From contig JAKNSE010000037.1 of assembly GCA_023525975.1 (NCBI GenBank), forward strand, positions 3,206,501-3,270,500: a stretch of DNA of 64,000 bases. The letters run 5' to 3'. Origin of the DNA: Smallanthus sonchifolius (lineage: Eukaryota; Streptophyta; Magnoliopsida; Asterales; Asteraceae). The translations under genes and the position numbers were made by a program. Every line of letters starts with the position of its first letter. Position 1 is the first letter of the stretch. The notes beneath the pieces were generated by a model that did no database searches, was not told the DNA's origin, and worked only from the letters and a program-made list of their open reading frames with translations. Of this stretch, positions 1 to 11,586 are shown in pieces.

Positions 1-1
1 T

Positions 2-826
2 CTTGGTACAAGATTGGATTTGAGCACGGCTTACCATCCCCAAACTGATGGTCAGACCGAGCAAACAATCCAAACTCTGGAGGACATGCTTAGAGCTTGT
101 GTAATTGATTTTGGTGGCAATTGGGATTCACATCTATCCCTCATTGAATTCTCTAACAATTATAGCTACCACACAAGTATCAATATGGCCCCATTTAAAG
201 CTCTCTATGGTCGTAAGTGCCGTTCTCCTATCTGTTGGAACGAGATTGGTGAAGCACAAATCACCGGTCCCGAGCTAATTCAAGAAACATCCGACAAGAT
301 CCTTCAAATCCGTGACAACATTCGAGTAGCGAGGAGTCGGCAAAAGAGCTATGCCGACAAACGACGAAAACCCTTGGAATTCCAAATCGGTGACCTTGTG
401 CTTCTAAAGGTGTCTCCGTGGAAGGGTGTGATCCGTTTTGGAAAGAAAGGCAAATTAACACCTCGCTATGTGGGTCCATTCAAGATCCTTGAAAGGATTG
501 GGAAAGTGGCTTACAAACTCGAGTTATCTCCATCACTTGGCAATGTGCACCCTACATTTCATGTATCCAACCTAAAGAAATGTCTTGCTGATGAGAATCT
601 CCTTATACATCTTGACGATGTGTGTATTGAAGAAACGATGCACTTCGTTGAGAGACCGGTAGAGATCATGGATCGTGAGATCAAGCAACTCAAGCGAAGT
701 CATATTCCTATTGTCAAAGTTCGTTGGGAATCAAAACGTGGTCCTGAGTTTACTTGGTAACGTGAGGACCAAATGAAGCTCAAGTATCCCCACCTCTTTG
801 CTGATTTAGTAGCCTCAACTAGTTGA
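2..826 (+). pseudogene. Ty3/gypsy chromovirus pol 3' end: integrase C-terminal part plus chromodomain (partial, broken)
   Basis: The frame is open from the window edge, so the 5' part lies outside. It starts in the integrase catalytic core: HPQTDGQTEQ holds the last acidic residue of the DDE triad, followed by NMAPFKALYGRKCRSP. Next comes the GPF/Y module (RYVGPFKILERIGKVAYKLE) and a chromodomain-like tail (RPVEIMDREIK, VRWESKRGPEFTW). This order is typical of Tekay/Del chromoviruses. A TAA at 758-760 sits where the family normally has Glu; the frame continues after it (REDQMKLKYPHLFADL) to about 826. The copy therefore looks inactive. The polypurine tract and 3' LTR follow about 35 bp later. 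Confidence 0.9.
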
Positions 827-839
827 ATTTCCGGACGAA

Positions 840-860
840 ATTCCCTCAACATGGGGATAC
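840..860 (+). other. polypurine tract region of sense chromovirus
   Basis: ATGGGGATAC immediately precedes the LTR start TGTAAC. The same block, with TCCCTCAACAT before it, recurs in reverse orientation at 6527-6560 and 26881-26910, marking it as the conserved 3' priming region of this lineage. Confidence 0.7.
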
Positions 861-1480
861 TGTAACATTTTTGATTTTCTTGCCTTTAATTTCAGTTCAA
901 TAAAACATATTTTGAATCCAATTCTAGTGCAATGTTTTAATTCATTCGAGGAAGCAACTAAACCCCAGGTCAAACCGTATATATACAAATGTATATATAT
1001 ATATATATGTATGTATAATTATATATATACAAATACATGCACAGCTATATACTAAAATCCATGATTATAATCAATTAACAAGGATTACACATTGGTTTGA
1101 ACCTCTAACCATTTGAACCCCCAATTGAACCCCCCACACTCTTAACTCTAACTTCTAACACCAACTTTGACCAAAGTTGACCCAATTGACTTTAAAACGT
1201 CAAAGCAGCCCAAGATGCATCGATCCAAGTCGGCTATCAACCAAATTCTAGTTGGTTTGGACTTCTGGTGGTTACACAAACATTAAACGACCCAATCCCG
1301 ACCCAATCATCACGCAAATTCGTCCAATTTAGCGGGCCAGATTCAAAATTCAAACGAATTTGACTCCTCAAGTCAAACCGTATCAATCACCATTCAATTC
1401 AAGAAATTAACGCGTCCTAATCCCGCAATTCACACGCAAGTAGCATTTTTAAATTTTTTTTGTTTCTGTTATGATCAGTG

Positions 1481-1556
1481 AACCACCCGGTCCGACTGGT
1501 TAAGTCTATGCTCCATCGGACCCGGTGGTGTGGGTTCGAAACCCACGGCCCGCACG
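1481..1556 (+). other. tRNA-like module 1 in LTR (A/B-box-like)
   Basis: CCGACTGGTTAAG resembles the A box of class II tRNAs (Ser/Leu type), and GTGGGTTCGAAACCCAC forms a perfect T-arm-like stem-loop with a B-box core. A T-run follows at about 1568. The acceptor stem is not convincingly paired, so it is not called a tRNA gene. The homologous module occurs in reverse at 5171-5244. Confidence 0.6.
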
Positions 1557-1648
1557 ACCGGCCTGATCTTTTTGCACTCTCATTAAAAGCAAACCTAGTC
1601 CGTTTCCATCATTAGGTTAAAACGATTTAAAACCAGTCAAACATCAGA

Positions 1649-1722
1649 AGCACCGGGCTCGGCCCAGTGGTTTGTTCATCTGGGTTTCCAGAGCAGACCC
1701 GAGTTCGAGTCCCTTTGGCCTG
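1649..1722 (+). other. tRNA-like module 2 in LTR
   Basis: GGCCCAGTGGTTTGTTC is A-box-like and GAGTTCGAGTCC matches the B-box core; TTATTTTTTT follows about 15 bp later. It lies about 95 bp after module 1. The same order recurs in the antisense LTRs (5010-5083, 9110-9182). Confidence 0.55.
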
Positions 1723-3174
1723 ATTATTTTTTTAAATCGTTTTTAAAACTCAAAAAATTTTATAAAAATTATTTTTATAATCCTTGCAACATTTTGGACA
1801 GAATAGAAACCAAAACTTCCAATTTTCAATATAAATTCATTATATTACAAATTTTATTGTTAAAATTATATATTAATTATTTAAAACAAAAATTTAGATT
1901 TTTAAATAATTAAAGGAAATTAATTACCAAATAAGATATTTATTTTATAAAATATCTCCCATTAAAAACCAAATTTATAAAGTTATAAAATTTTAACTTT
2001 ATTTAGAACAATCAAATATTTTTTTTAATAATAAGTAAATAAATAAATTTATTTATTATAGTCTACACTAAAAAGTTAAATGTATATTTATTATAAATAA
2101 ATATTATTTTACACATCTTTATAAATAAAGTAAAATTATTTATTTAATTTATATTTAATATAATTCACACTATTTTTTATTTATAACTAAATAAATAAAT
2201 AACAATTATTTGATTTATTTAGTTATTCAAACCCAAACCTTAAAATCATTTATTTTCATCCTTTCAATTTATAAAACACTCATTCAAGTACAACCACAAT
2301 AACCTACACACTCCTTTTCAAACTACAACTCAAACCCTTTGTACACACATCCATTTCAATCCTAGACTTGGCCATAGACTATTTTGCTCGTTATTAATCT
2401 AGATTCATATACAATTCACTCTAGGTTAACGTTGTGAGTTGCAAGGATCACTTTGCAACATAGTCTCTCGTGCTAGCTACACTTTGATTCAAGTGAGTTT
2501 TACATAGCCCCTTTTACACTGTTTTACATTTTTGGGGTGAAACATGAACATTATATTCAATGATTTACACAAACTACACGATACAAATCCACTTTACATT
2601 CATGTGTGCAATTTGAGCTTTATGTTTGAGTACTAGGCGTGTTAACTACTTTGTGTGCAATTACATGTGCAATTATTAACTATATAAGCCGACGGTTAAC
2701 AATGATAGATCTATTGAGTCTGACAAACCCACCAGTTAGGGTGATTGTTACCGACAACACAATTGTTTTTGCATGCTAGTTACAAAGGTTTGATTGTACT
2801 ACTTGGTTACACAATAGTAACTCTCCATAATTGCCTTATTAATCATGACTTGTATAGATTTGTTTACTCACAACTATATGATATCTATGTACAAACCTAT
2901 GTAATCTCACCAACTTTTTAGTAGACTTTATTTTAATCATGTTTCAGGTGCGAATGTTTGAGTTGATCAAGGCATGCTACATTTAAGTTTGGACCTAGTT
3001 AATTTAAATAAAGAATTGATGTATTTTATTTTATGTACTTGGTTTGAATTTGGTTTGTTTTGAATCTATGCAATGAATTTGAATGATTAATATATTTCAA
3101 TTTAGTCAACCTTGTGCTCATGAACAGTCTAAATGTCCCGCCCCGACGCATTCCGCCGTCCGTTGGGGTGTGTG

Positions 3175-3318
3175 TATCCATCCATGTAAAAGTCGGATGA
3201 GTGTATCCTTCCAGAATAGGAATCCATAGACTGGTATAAGTGAATGACACGAACTGTTCAAACCAATCTCTCAAGTTTGGATAATCAGCAAGACTTAGTA
3301 GATTTGGTGGTTTATTTG
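3175..3318. other. short spacer between two converging LTRs
   Basis: About 144 bp of non-repetitive-looking sequence between the end of the sense LTR and the end of the antisense LTR. No gene or RNA is recognised. The 5 bp next to the antisense LTR are ATTTG; no matching duplication was found at 10571. Confidence 0.4.
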
Positions 3319-3721
3319 TGTCACACCCCAACTGACGGCGGAAACATCGGGGCGGGACATGTAAACTGTTCATAAGCTAATGGTTTACTAAAGTTGTGAT
3401 AATTAAACAATAAATTTCATTTCATAGCTCAAATAATCAATTACAACATTTACAAGGGTCATAAATACATGAATATCTTTATTAAGTTTAAAACTAGGTC
3501 CTCAATCCTAAGTGAAGCAACTTGAATCTTAACTCAAACATCCGTACCTGAAACATGATAAAATGAGAGGGTCAACTATAAATAGTTGGTAAGCATACAT
3601 AGGTTTTGACACCACAAGTAAAGTTTAAATGTTTTGTATACAACTCATATGATACATGGTTTATAAAGCATTTATGGAGAATCTAAATTAAGCTAGTTTC
3701 ACAAATCAAACCTTGTAACTG

Positions 3722-3915
3722 AAGGGCATAACAACACATGTTATCCTAATATAGGGCATAACAACATATGTTATCCTGATGTAAATGTAGGGCATAACAA
3801 CACATTTTATCCTAATGTAAATGTAGGGCATAACAACATATGTTATCCTGATGTAAATGTAGGGCATAACAACACATGTTATCCTGATGTAGGGCATAAC
3901 AACAAATGTTATCAC
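3722..3915. repeat. LTR tandem repeat, about 28-37 bp unit, 6 copies
   Basis: Units carry GGGCATAACAACACATGTTA followed by TCCTGATGTAAATGTA with small length changes. The unit holds the near-palindrome AACACATGTT. The same array, inverted, is in the solo LTR at 63293-63462, while the LTR at 24126 keeps only about one diverged unit near 24530. Confidence 0.75.
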
Positions 3916-4680
3916 GATGTAATGTGTTAATGATTACACGAGTGTATTATGTATATGTAGCCTTAACAAATAGCATTCAAGCATAAAGCACAAATAAACA
4001 CATATGATCATATTGTAGAATTGTACGTGTGTAATTGCAAATAGTGTGTTATTGAGTAATCATGTTTCACCCCAAAAATGTACAAAAAGGAAAAGGGGCT
4101 ATGTAAACTCACTTGTATGAATTGTGTAGATAACACGAGCAAAAATGAAGCACAAGTGATTCTCAAATCACAAGTTTAACCTAGAATGAAATGTACGGAC
4201 TTGAATTAATAATGTGCACATAATCTAAGTCATAATCAATTGTTCATCGGGTTTTGATATGTGTGGATTTGTAGAAGGGTTGTGTCATTTTATGTGAAAG
4301 GACGTAAGTTGACAAAAGTTTGATATGTAAAATTGTAAGTTCAAGTATATATGAAAAGTAATATTTGTCTTTAAGGTTTATGTTTAATTACTTTAAATAA
4401 ATAAATTCTTTTTATTAATTTAAAATAATGCTTTTTTTAAAAGAATTGTAATATTATATTTATTAAAATAAATAAATCTATCTTATTTATTCATTTATAA
4501 TAATGTGCCAAACTATTGGGTAAATATATATTAAAAGTATAAATAATTTTGTTAATGTAAAAAGATGTAAAAAGATAATTAAGAAATAAATTTGCTCATT
4601 TATTTATTATTAAAGTAATATGTTCTAAAATAAGGAATGTAAATATATATGTTTTAGAAAAAGTTTTATGTGTCTTAAAC

Positions 4681-4685
<5 letters not shown>

Positions 4686-4726
<41 letters not shown>
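4686..4726. repeat. (TA)n microsatellite
   Basis: About 20 TA units inside the antisense LTR; the corresponding run in the partial LTR copy near 8813 is much shorter. Confidence 0.9.
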
Positions 4727-4728
<2 letters not shown>

Positions 4729-5009
4729 TAATAGAAACAAAAAAAAACAAATGATTTATGAGAAAAATCTTGTCACAATTTGCATAAAATTAGGAAATTA
4801 AATACCGGGTTTTTCAATTTAATAATTTGATTTAAAAATGTATTTTTAAATGATTAAAAGGAGATTTTAAACAATTAAATCTATAAAAATAGATGTTTTA
4901 TGTTAAAAACTTGTAAACTATTGCTTTAATCTGATCTAAATAAGGTTGGCTTTATAAAAATAATTTTTATATCATTTTTGGAGCATTAAAAATCGGTTTT
5001 AAAAATAAA

Positions 5010-5083
5010 TGGGACTTGCCCGGGTCGAACCCGGGTCTCCCCGGTAAAGACATCAAGGACTAACCACTGGACAAGGGGCTGAT
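5010..5083 (-). other. tRNA-like module 2 in antisense LTR
   Basis: On the minus strand GTCCAGTGGTTAGTCC is A-box-like and CCCGGGTTCGACCCGGG is a perfect T-arm stem-loop with B box. It is followed by AT-rich sequence. The acceptor ends are not complementary, so it is a tRNA-related module rather than a tRNA gene. A near-identical copy is at 9110-9182. Confidence 0.6.
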
Positions 5084-5170
5084 TATTGTAATAGGACTGA
5101 TTCTATTTTGGTTTATCATGTAATTGAAAGAGGGCCGGTCAGAGTTTAATGAACACGCAAAAATGGACCG

Positions 5171-5244
5171 AGGTTGTGGGTTTCAAACCCACGCCACCTG
5201 GTCCTATGGTGCAATGTCTTAACCAGTCGGACCAGGTGGTTTCG
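5171..5244 (-). other. tRNA-like module 1 in antisense LTR
   Basis: On the minus strand CCGACTGGTTAAGACATTG and GTGGGTTTGAAACCCAC match module 1 at 1481-1556 almost base for base, although the surrounding LTR sequence has diverged. Confidence 0.6.
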
Positions 5245-6351
5245 CTTAAATGAATCAAAGCCCCAAATCGGTGTTCATAAGAACAGGTCATGAACTCAAC
5301 TTGTAATCGAACCCGATATAACCTGTGGTTACAAATTGATATAGGGCTAATGGAATACATCTGATTACGAATCTAACAAGGTAAAACTTACTGAATTCGG
5401 TGAAGAACTGAGTGGGAATGGCTAGTAGCACAGAACCGCTGATCTTGAGGCTACACCGTGTGTTAGGCGTGAAATGCAGGATGATTGAGAGTTGGGAGAG
5501 TTTAGGAGGGATGTAACGAGTGTGTGTGAGGGGATTGAATGCCTCAATTTCGTCTTAACTACTCAATTCGACTCGGATTAACTGGTCACAGCTGTCAATG
5601 CGGAATACGCGTCAATTTGATCGAATACGAATGAATTGAGTCGTGATATAGAATGGAATACATGCGATTTCAATCAGTGCGTGATTCCCGGGCTTCAATC
5701 GCGTCTAATTTCTTGATTTGGGACTGATTTGAACACGGTTTTGACTTGGGAAAGTCAAAGTATTCAAAATTGATACTAGCCATGCAAATTGGTTGATTTA
5801 GAATGTCAATTGGCCTGTAAAGAGTTCAACATTAGGTTTGGAATCCAGTACGAGTTCAAGGCAGTCAGGTTTGATTGATTTATCCAACAAATTTGCAAGA
5901 ATTTGGCCTGCTTGACTTTGGAAAGTCAAATGGGGTCTAAATTGGTCAATTGTGAAGAATGGAGTTAAAATTTGAGTCAAATGGTTCAATTCCAAGGGGT
6001 AGGGTTCATTTTCAAATGTGGGTTCAAATTGGGAGTTCAATTGATAAAAGGGTTCACACTAGTTTATTTAAATTGTAAATAATTATATATATACATTTTA
6101 TAAATTTTTCTTGTTAAAACCTTAAAATTTTATAAACGAATAAGTTTTCGATGTTATAATATTTTTACTTGTGTACTTTGCAAAAGTCCCATTTTTATGA
6201 AATCATAACTTGTAATAATGATTTATTTAATAAGGTCAAATATACGTATTTATATTTGCAAATAAATACGTGTGTATATTTAAAAGATGTAAAAGCATAG
6301 TTTAAGACTCATCTGTTTTATTTTGGTTATAAAATATTTGCTTATATTTAC

Positions 6352-6391
<40 letters not shown>

Positions 6392-6526
6392 TTAGAAATT
6401 GCAAGGTTTGGAAATTTTGTATGTTAAAATAATAACATATTAGGTTTGAACAAGTACGGGACTTCAAATGCTTATATAATACAATGAATAAAGAAAATTT
6501 ATGGCCGGAAAATCATGGATGTTACA

Positions 6527-8784
6527 GTATCCCAATGTTGAGGGAATTTCGTCCCGAAATTTAGCTAGTGGAGACTACTGAATCAGGAAGGAAGTGAGTT
6601 TGAGTTTTGATTATTAGTTTGAGGAGTATGATAGATAATAAGATTCAGGTCTGTTTCTCAAAGTCAGGCACGAATGATGACAATGGATTTAGTTTTTGAA
6701 ATGAACTTAAGGAGAAAAACTGTTGAATAATAATTTGGATTCTAAAAGTGAAATGCATTACTTGGAATGGATTTGATGGGAACTTGATGATCCGGGTTTG
6801 TTTAAGATGTAGACTAATATGCTCAAGAATTGTCAGTGGATAAGAAATTTTCACAAACATTGGCCCCGATAAACAACATAAAACTTTACGTGACACGAAT
6901 AACACTACCTCTGATAATATGACAGGAACACTTATATATAGGAAGTACCAGCGGCGTATCCACCATGCCCTTGTCATATTACATTAGTTTCGTTATTATA
7001 TATCACGATAGGTTTCATGTCATAACACACGACAGAATTTGCTATGTTTTCCATGCGCTGATTTTTATAATTACGTGTGCACCCGTAATTATCTAAATTG
7101 TCGCATGGTCCGTATAGTTCATCCCATTGTGTGTGTGGGTCCAAGGGGTAACACAAAACCACTTAATTCGTACTATTGTTTCCACGTATGTGTTGCTAAC
7201 AAATAACTATGTCCATAGATAGTAGAGTCAATCAGGTACTAAAGAGTAATAACGTGGCATAATTTAGGGTTCAATAGCTTCCTCGTGTTTGAACAAGAAT
7301 ACGTCAAACCCCGAGTAGCTTTCATGGATAAGGTGAATAATCATGTCTTGTGTATGATGTACTCAATCAATTGCAATAATGTAAACAATCTAGTTTCGTG
7401 TGTAATGTAAGCACTCAAGTTTCCATGTATGATCTAGTGCTATGTACATTGTAAGAAAATAGGTTTCATGTGTACTGTGAATAGTTTAGTATCATGTGTA
7501 TAGTAAACAAATGAATTTTATGTATAAGGTTACCAATTTAGAATTTATGTATTTTGTAAACAAACAAACTTCATGTATATTGTAAACAATGTGGTATCAT
7601 GTATATTGTATAGTGTGAACAATTTAGTATCATGTATTTTGCAAACAACTAAGTCCCATGTATAATGTGCTCAATCTAGTATCATGTATCAAACAAATAA
7701 GTTTCATGTATCATGTGATTAACCTAGCGTCATGCATATTGTAAACAACTAAGTTTCATGTATCATGTGATCGTATATAATGTGCCAAATCATGTATCAA
7801 CCAAACAAGTTTCATGTATCATGTTATTATCCTAATATCATGCATATTGTAAACAACTAATTTTTAAGTATCATGTGAGTGTTTATTTGTAAGTTATTGG
7901 ATCTCATGAGTAATGTAAACTATCGAATTTTACAGGTAGTCGAGTGTTGCAGACAAGCGTGTCGTTTGGTGTTCATGTATAATGTGGTTAGTTGAGATTT
8001 AACTTTTAAATCTTGTTGAGTTTTATAAGGATGGCTAATGCCTACGCGAAATGATTCATCTCATTGCAGTGCTTAGTAGATTCTTACATTTCTGGAGAAG
8101 TAATATAACGAGAAGGTTGTGTAGATATTCCGAGTAGTGTGCTTACGAATAACTGATTTGTGCTCTTTGTTTGTAAATAAATAAGTAGTTGTAATTTATT
8201 CTTGTTTTGTTAAATGGCGAAAAACAGTCGAATAATTAACTATATGGATAATTAAATGAAAACCTTTTTATTTAATTTTAAATTATTATAAGAAGACTAT
8301 TTTTAAGAGAAAATAATGGCTAAATTATTTAATAACTAAGCCAAGGTTTAATAATAATTAATTTAACGAGAAAAATCATAATTAATTATCAATTAAAAAT
8401 AATGCTTTTATAAAACAAGTTGTATTAATTTTCCTTAAAGAGTAAAAAGGTTTATAGAAAATTTATATTTCAGATACTATCTAAGGGTTTGATAAACGCT
8501 TTGTTTGAACAAAATAACGATGTTGTTTAAATCAGATAATAAAGTGATTAGTTACTGAGAAGGCTTATGTATGTGCACTAATTTGTAATAAACAAAACGA
8601 TGGTGCTTAGAATGTACCCCTTTGATAATATAATCAAATGGATACTTTGACAAATCAAAGTGATTCAAATTCCTATACTTTCAAGAAGACATGTTTTAGA
8701 CTATAGGTGAACACTCACTTCGGGAATTCCCAGGAAAGCATACGCATCCTTCGGTTGATTTGGATTTATATGAAATGCTTTCCT
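6527..8784 (-). mobile_element. non-coding internal region of antisense chromovirus-type element
   Basis: It begins with the polypurine tract (minus strand ...ACATTGGGATAC) and the short conserved block that follows the chromodomain in the first element. No pol coding sequence is seen here. The block with ACTTATATATAGGAAGTACC and the later short-repeat stretch match 26881-27808 plus 38215-39400, so this is a shared internal region of one element family. An imperfect 30-40 bp motif, TTTCATGTATNATGT, repeats over 7380-7880. Confidence 0.6.
7318..7880. repeat. degenerate minisatellite, core TTTCATGTATAATGT
   Basis: More than a dozen imperfect copies of (A)GTTTCATGTATNATGTNNNCAAT at about 30-45 bp spacing. 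The homologous stretch at 38255-38520 has a cleaner array. Confidence 0.65.
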
Positions 8785-10410
8785 AGACAAAGTTTTATTT
8801 GTCTTAAACTATAATATATATATATAGTTTAATAGAAACAAAAAAAAAACAAATGATTTATGAGAAAAATCTTGTCACAATTTGCATAAAATTAGGAAAT
8901 TAAATACTTGGTTTTTCAATTTAATAATTTGATTTAAAAATATATTTTTAAATGATTAAAAGGATATTTTAAACAATTTAATCTATAAAAATATATGTTT
9001 TATGTTAAAACTTGTAAACTATTGCTTTAATCTGATCTAAATAAGGTTGGGTTTATAAAAATAATTTTTATATCATTTTTGGAGCATTAAAAATCGGTTT
9101 TAAAAATAAATGGGGCTTGCCCGGGTCGAACCCGGGTCTCTCCGGTAAAGACATCCAGGACTAACCACTGGACCAGGGGCTGATTATTGTAATAGAACTG
9201 ATTCTATTTCGTTTTATCTTGTAATTGAAAGAGGGCCGGTCAGAGTTTAATGAACGCGCAAAAATGGACCGAGGTTGTGGGTTTCGAACCCACGCCACCT
9301 GGTGGTTTCGCTGGTTGTATGAGTATTCCATTTAACTATGTCTGATTAAATGAATCAAAGCCCCAAATCGGTGTTCATAAGAACAGGTTATGAACTCAAC
9401 TTGCAATCGAACCCGATATAACATGTGGTTACGAATTGATATAGGGCTAATGGAATACATCTGATTACGAATCTAACAAGGTAAAACTTACTGAATTCGG
9501 TGAAGAACTGAGTGGGAATGGCTAGTAGCACAGAACCGCTGATCTTGAGGCTACACCGTGTGTTAGGCGTGAAATGTATGATGATTGAGAGTTTGGAGGG
9601 TTTAGGACGGATGTCGCGAGTGTGTGTGAGGGGATTGAATGCCTCAATTTCGTCTTAACCACTCAATTCAACTCGGATTAACTGGTCACAGCTGTCGATG
9701 CGGAATACGCGTCAATTTGATCGAATGCGAATGAATTGAGTCGCGATATCGGATGGAATACATGCGATTTCAATCTATGCGTGATTCCCGGGCTTCAATC
9801 GCGTCTAATTTCTTGATTTAGGACTGATTTGAACGCGGTTTTGACTCGGGAAAATAAAAGTATGCAAAATTGATACTAGCCGTGCAAATTGGTGGATTTA
9901 GAATGTCAATTGGGCCGTAAAGAGTTCGACATTAGGTTTGGAATCCAGTACGATTTCAAGGCAGTCGGGTTTGATCGATTTATCCAACAAATTTGCAAGA
10001 ATTTGACCTGTTTGACTTTGGAAAGTCAAATGGGGTCTAAATTGGTCAAATGTGAAGAATGTAGTCAAATTTTGAGTCAAATGGTTCAATTCCAAGGGGT
10101 AGGGTTCATTTTCAAATGTGGGATGAAATTGGGAGTTCAATTGATAAAAGGGTTCACACTAGTTTATTTAAATTGTAAATAATTATATATATACATTTTA
10201 TAAATTTTTCTTGTTAAAACCTTAAAATTTTATAAACGAATAAGTTTTGGATGTTATAATATTTTTACTTGTGTACTTTGCAAAAGTCCCATTTTTATGA
10301 AATCATAACTTGTAATAATGATTTATTCAATAAGGTCAAATATACGTATTTATATTTGCACATAAATACGTGTGTATATTTAAAAGATGTAAAAGCATAG
10401 TTTGCTTATA

Positions 10411-10443
<33 letters not shown>

Positions 10444-10570
10444 TGCAAGGTTTGGATATTTTGTATGTTAAAATAATAACATATTAGGTTTGAACAAGTA
10501 CGGAACTTCAAATGCTTATATAATACAATGAATAAAGAAAATTTACGGCCTGAAAATCATGGATGTTACA
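8785..10570 (-). mobile_element. partial antisense chromovirus LTR
   Basis: Nearly the same sequence as 4660-6526, with its true outer end (GATGTTACA) at 10570. The other half of the LTR, matching 3319-4660, is missing. It keeps tRNA-like module 2 (9110-9182). Module 1 (9271-9315) lost about 35 bp, including its A box, between two CCTGGT direct repeats. Confidence 0.75.
9110..9182 (-). other. tRNA-like module 2, second copy
   Basis: Differs from 5010-5083 at only a few positions and preserves the A-box-like GGTCCAGTGGTTAGTCC and the CCCGGGTTCGACCCGGG arm. Confidence 0.55.
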
Positions 10571-11090
10571 CTAAGAAGTACCAATCTCATTATCATAGTT
10601 GAACATGTTGGTAACCTGCACCATGTTAGCCTTAACAACAAGTATACAAAAATCACAAGTAAAACAAAGATTAAAACAAAATTACCCTGAGGCGAACTAG
10701 ATAAGTTCGCTTATTCAAGAATTTGAGATAAGTTCGCCTAATTAGTTCGCCTGTAACTGAATTTTGAGATAAGTTCGCCTGTAACAGCTGAAAGAACTCA
10801 GGAAGAAGAACTCTTCAACAAAAACACGAACCAAAAACTCCGAAAACCATCATAACCTGCTGAATTGATGGAATTTGATGAAATTGAACCATAGGATTGA
10901 GTATAATGTGAATTAGAACACTTATAATGGATCAATTTCTCCAAAAACACTTCCAAATCGATGAATTCTGTCCTAAAATACTCTCAAGAACTTGAAAACT
11001 CCATGGATATAAGAAATATGCAAAAGTCAATCGTTTTTCTATCAATTCATACACAAACCATCACAAATCAATCACAAATCACGAGCAAAT
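10571..11090 (-). mobile_element. leader of copia-like element, with repeated TTCGCC motifs
   Basis: This lies downstream of the primer-binding site on the minus strand. It carries several partial palindromes of AGGCGAACT/AGTTCGCCT (10690-10790), also found in the adjacent LTR near 11353. No coding frame is visible. The chromovirus LTR ends exactly at its left border, so that element probably inserted here. Confidence 0.45.
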
Positions 11091-11102
11091 GCTCTGATAC
11101 CA
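11091..11102 (-). other. primer-binding site (initiator tRNA-Met type)
   Basis: On the minus strand TGGTATCAGAGC lies 2 bp inside the LTR that ends at 11105. This is the classic initiator-Met primer site shared by copia elements and chromoviruses. Confidence 0.8.
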
Positions 11103-11104
11103 CT

Positions 11105-11486
11105 TGTAGGTCCACATGACTCCTCTATAGATCGAACTCGAGACGTGACTTATCAACAACACGGAGTGTGGAATCCAACCGTGTCAATGACAGTGTATAC
11201 GAGACATTAGAAACAATGACAATCACACACAATGTACATAATCTTCTCTTTATTTCACCAAAACACAGAATTTACAGAACTTGAATGTTAATCACAGAAT
11301 GCATACAAAACTGAACATGTAAACTCCTATTTATAGACTTCCATTCTACTATAGGCGAACTTAACAAGTTCGCCTAAACTAGGACTAGGCGAACTTCACC
11401 TATAGCAGAACTTAACTAAACAATACAAAACATTAATAAAAACATAAAGACATACAAGATCTAACTATTACAAAGCTTTTGTCACA
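11105..11486 (-). mobile_element. 5' LTR of copia-like element (382 bp)
   Basis: On the minus strand it runs from TGTGACAAAAGC to GTGGACCTACA and is followed by 2 bp and the primer-binding site. The short length fits Ty1/copia; no pol is present to confirm the lineage. It contains AGGCGAACTTAACAAGTTCG, part of a longer palindrome. It truncates the Athila derivative to its right. Confidence 0.6.
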
Positions 11487-11586
11487 TTTCTATATGCGCT
11501 TAGTTTTGTTGCTTTAGTGTAGTTGATTTTTTTTAGTTTAGTTGTTCTTTAGTTGATTTTGATTTTTAACAAAAACCCAAAAAGAT

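Larger units (their letters stand above)
861..3174 (+). mobile_element. 3' LTR of sense chromovirus (Tekay-like)
   Basis: It starts TGTAACATTTTTG directly after the polypurine tract. It ends near GGTTGGGGTGTG, lacking the final ACA that other copies show (for example 63867). It shares the internal block ACATAGCCCCTTTT...TTTTTGGGGTGAAACATGA with the solo LTR at 61082 and, in reverse, with 3319-6526. It contains two tRNA-like modules (1481-1556, 1649-1722) and long AT-rich stretches. No coding sequence is seen. Confidence 0.8.
3319..6526 (-). mobile_element. antisense chromovirus 3' LTR (about 3.2 kb)
   Basis: On the minus strand it starts TGTAACATCCATGA at 6526 and ends GGGGTGTGACA at 3319. 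The polypurine tract lies just outside at 6527-6560. Internal features are a tandem repeat (3720-3915), a (TA)n run (4686-4726), two tRNA-like modules and a second TA run (6353-6392). The stretch from about 4660 to 6526 is nearly duplicated at 8785-10570. ORFs read within it are short and not conserved. Confidence 0.8.

Noticed and set aside
3722..3915. CRISPR-like array of short repeats
   Set aside because: Units are contiguous with no unique spacers, inside a plant LTR.
5010..5244. Genuine tRNA genes
   Set aside because: A and B boxes are recognisable, but acceptor stems do not pair and anticodon arms are unclear. They are reported as tRNA-like modules.
3319..10570. Treating 3319-10570 as one intact element with paired LTRs
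   Set aside because: The right-hand LTR is only half length, no primer site or pol is present, and the flanking 5-bp sequences (ATTTG, CTAAG) do not match.
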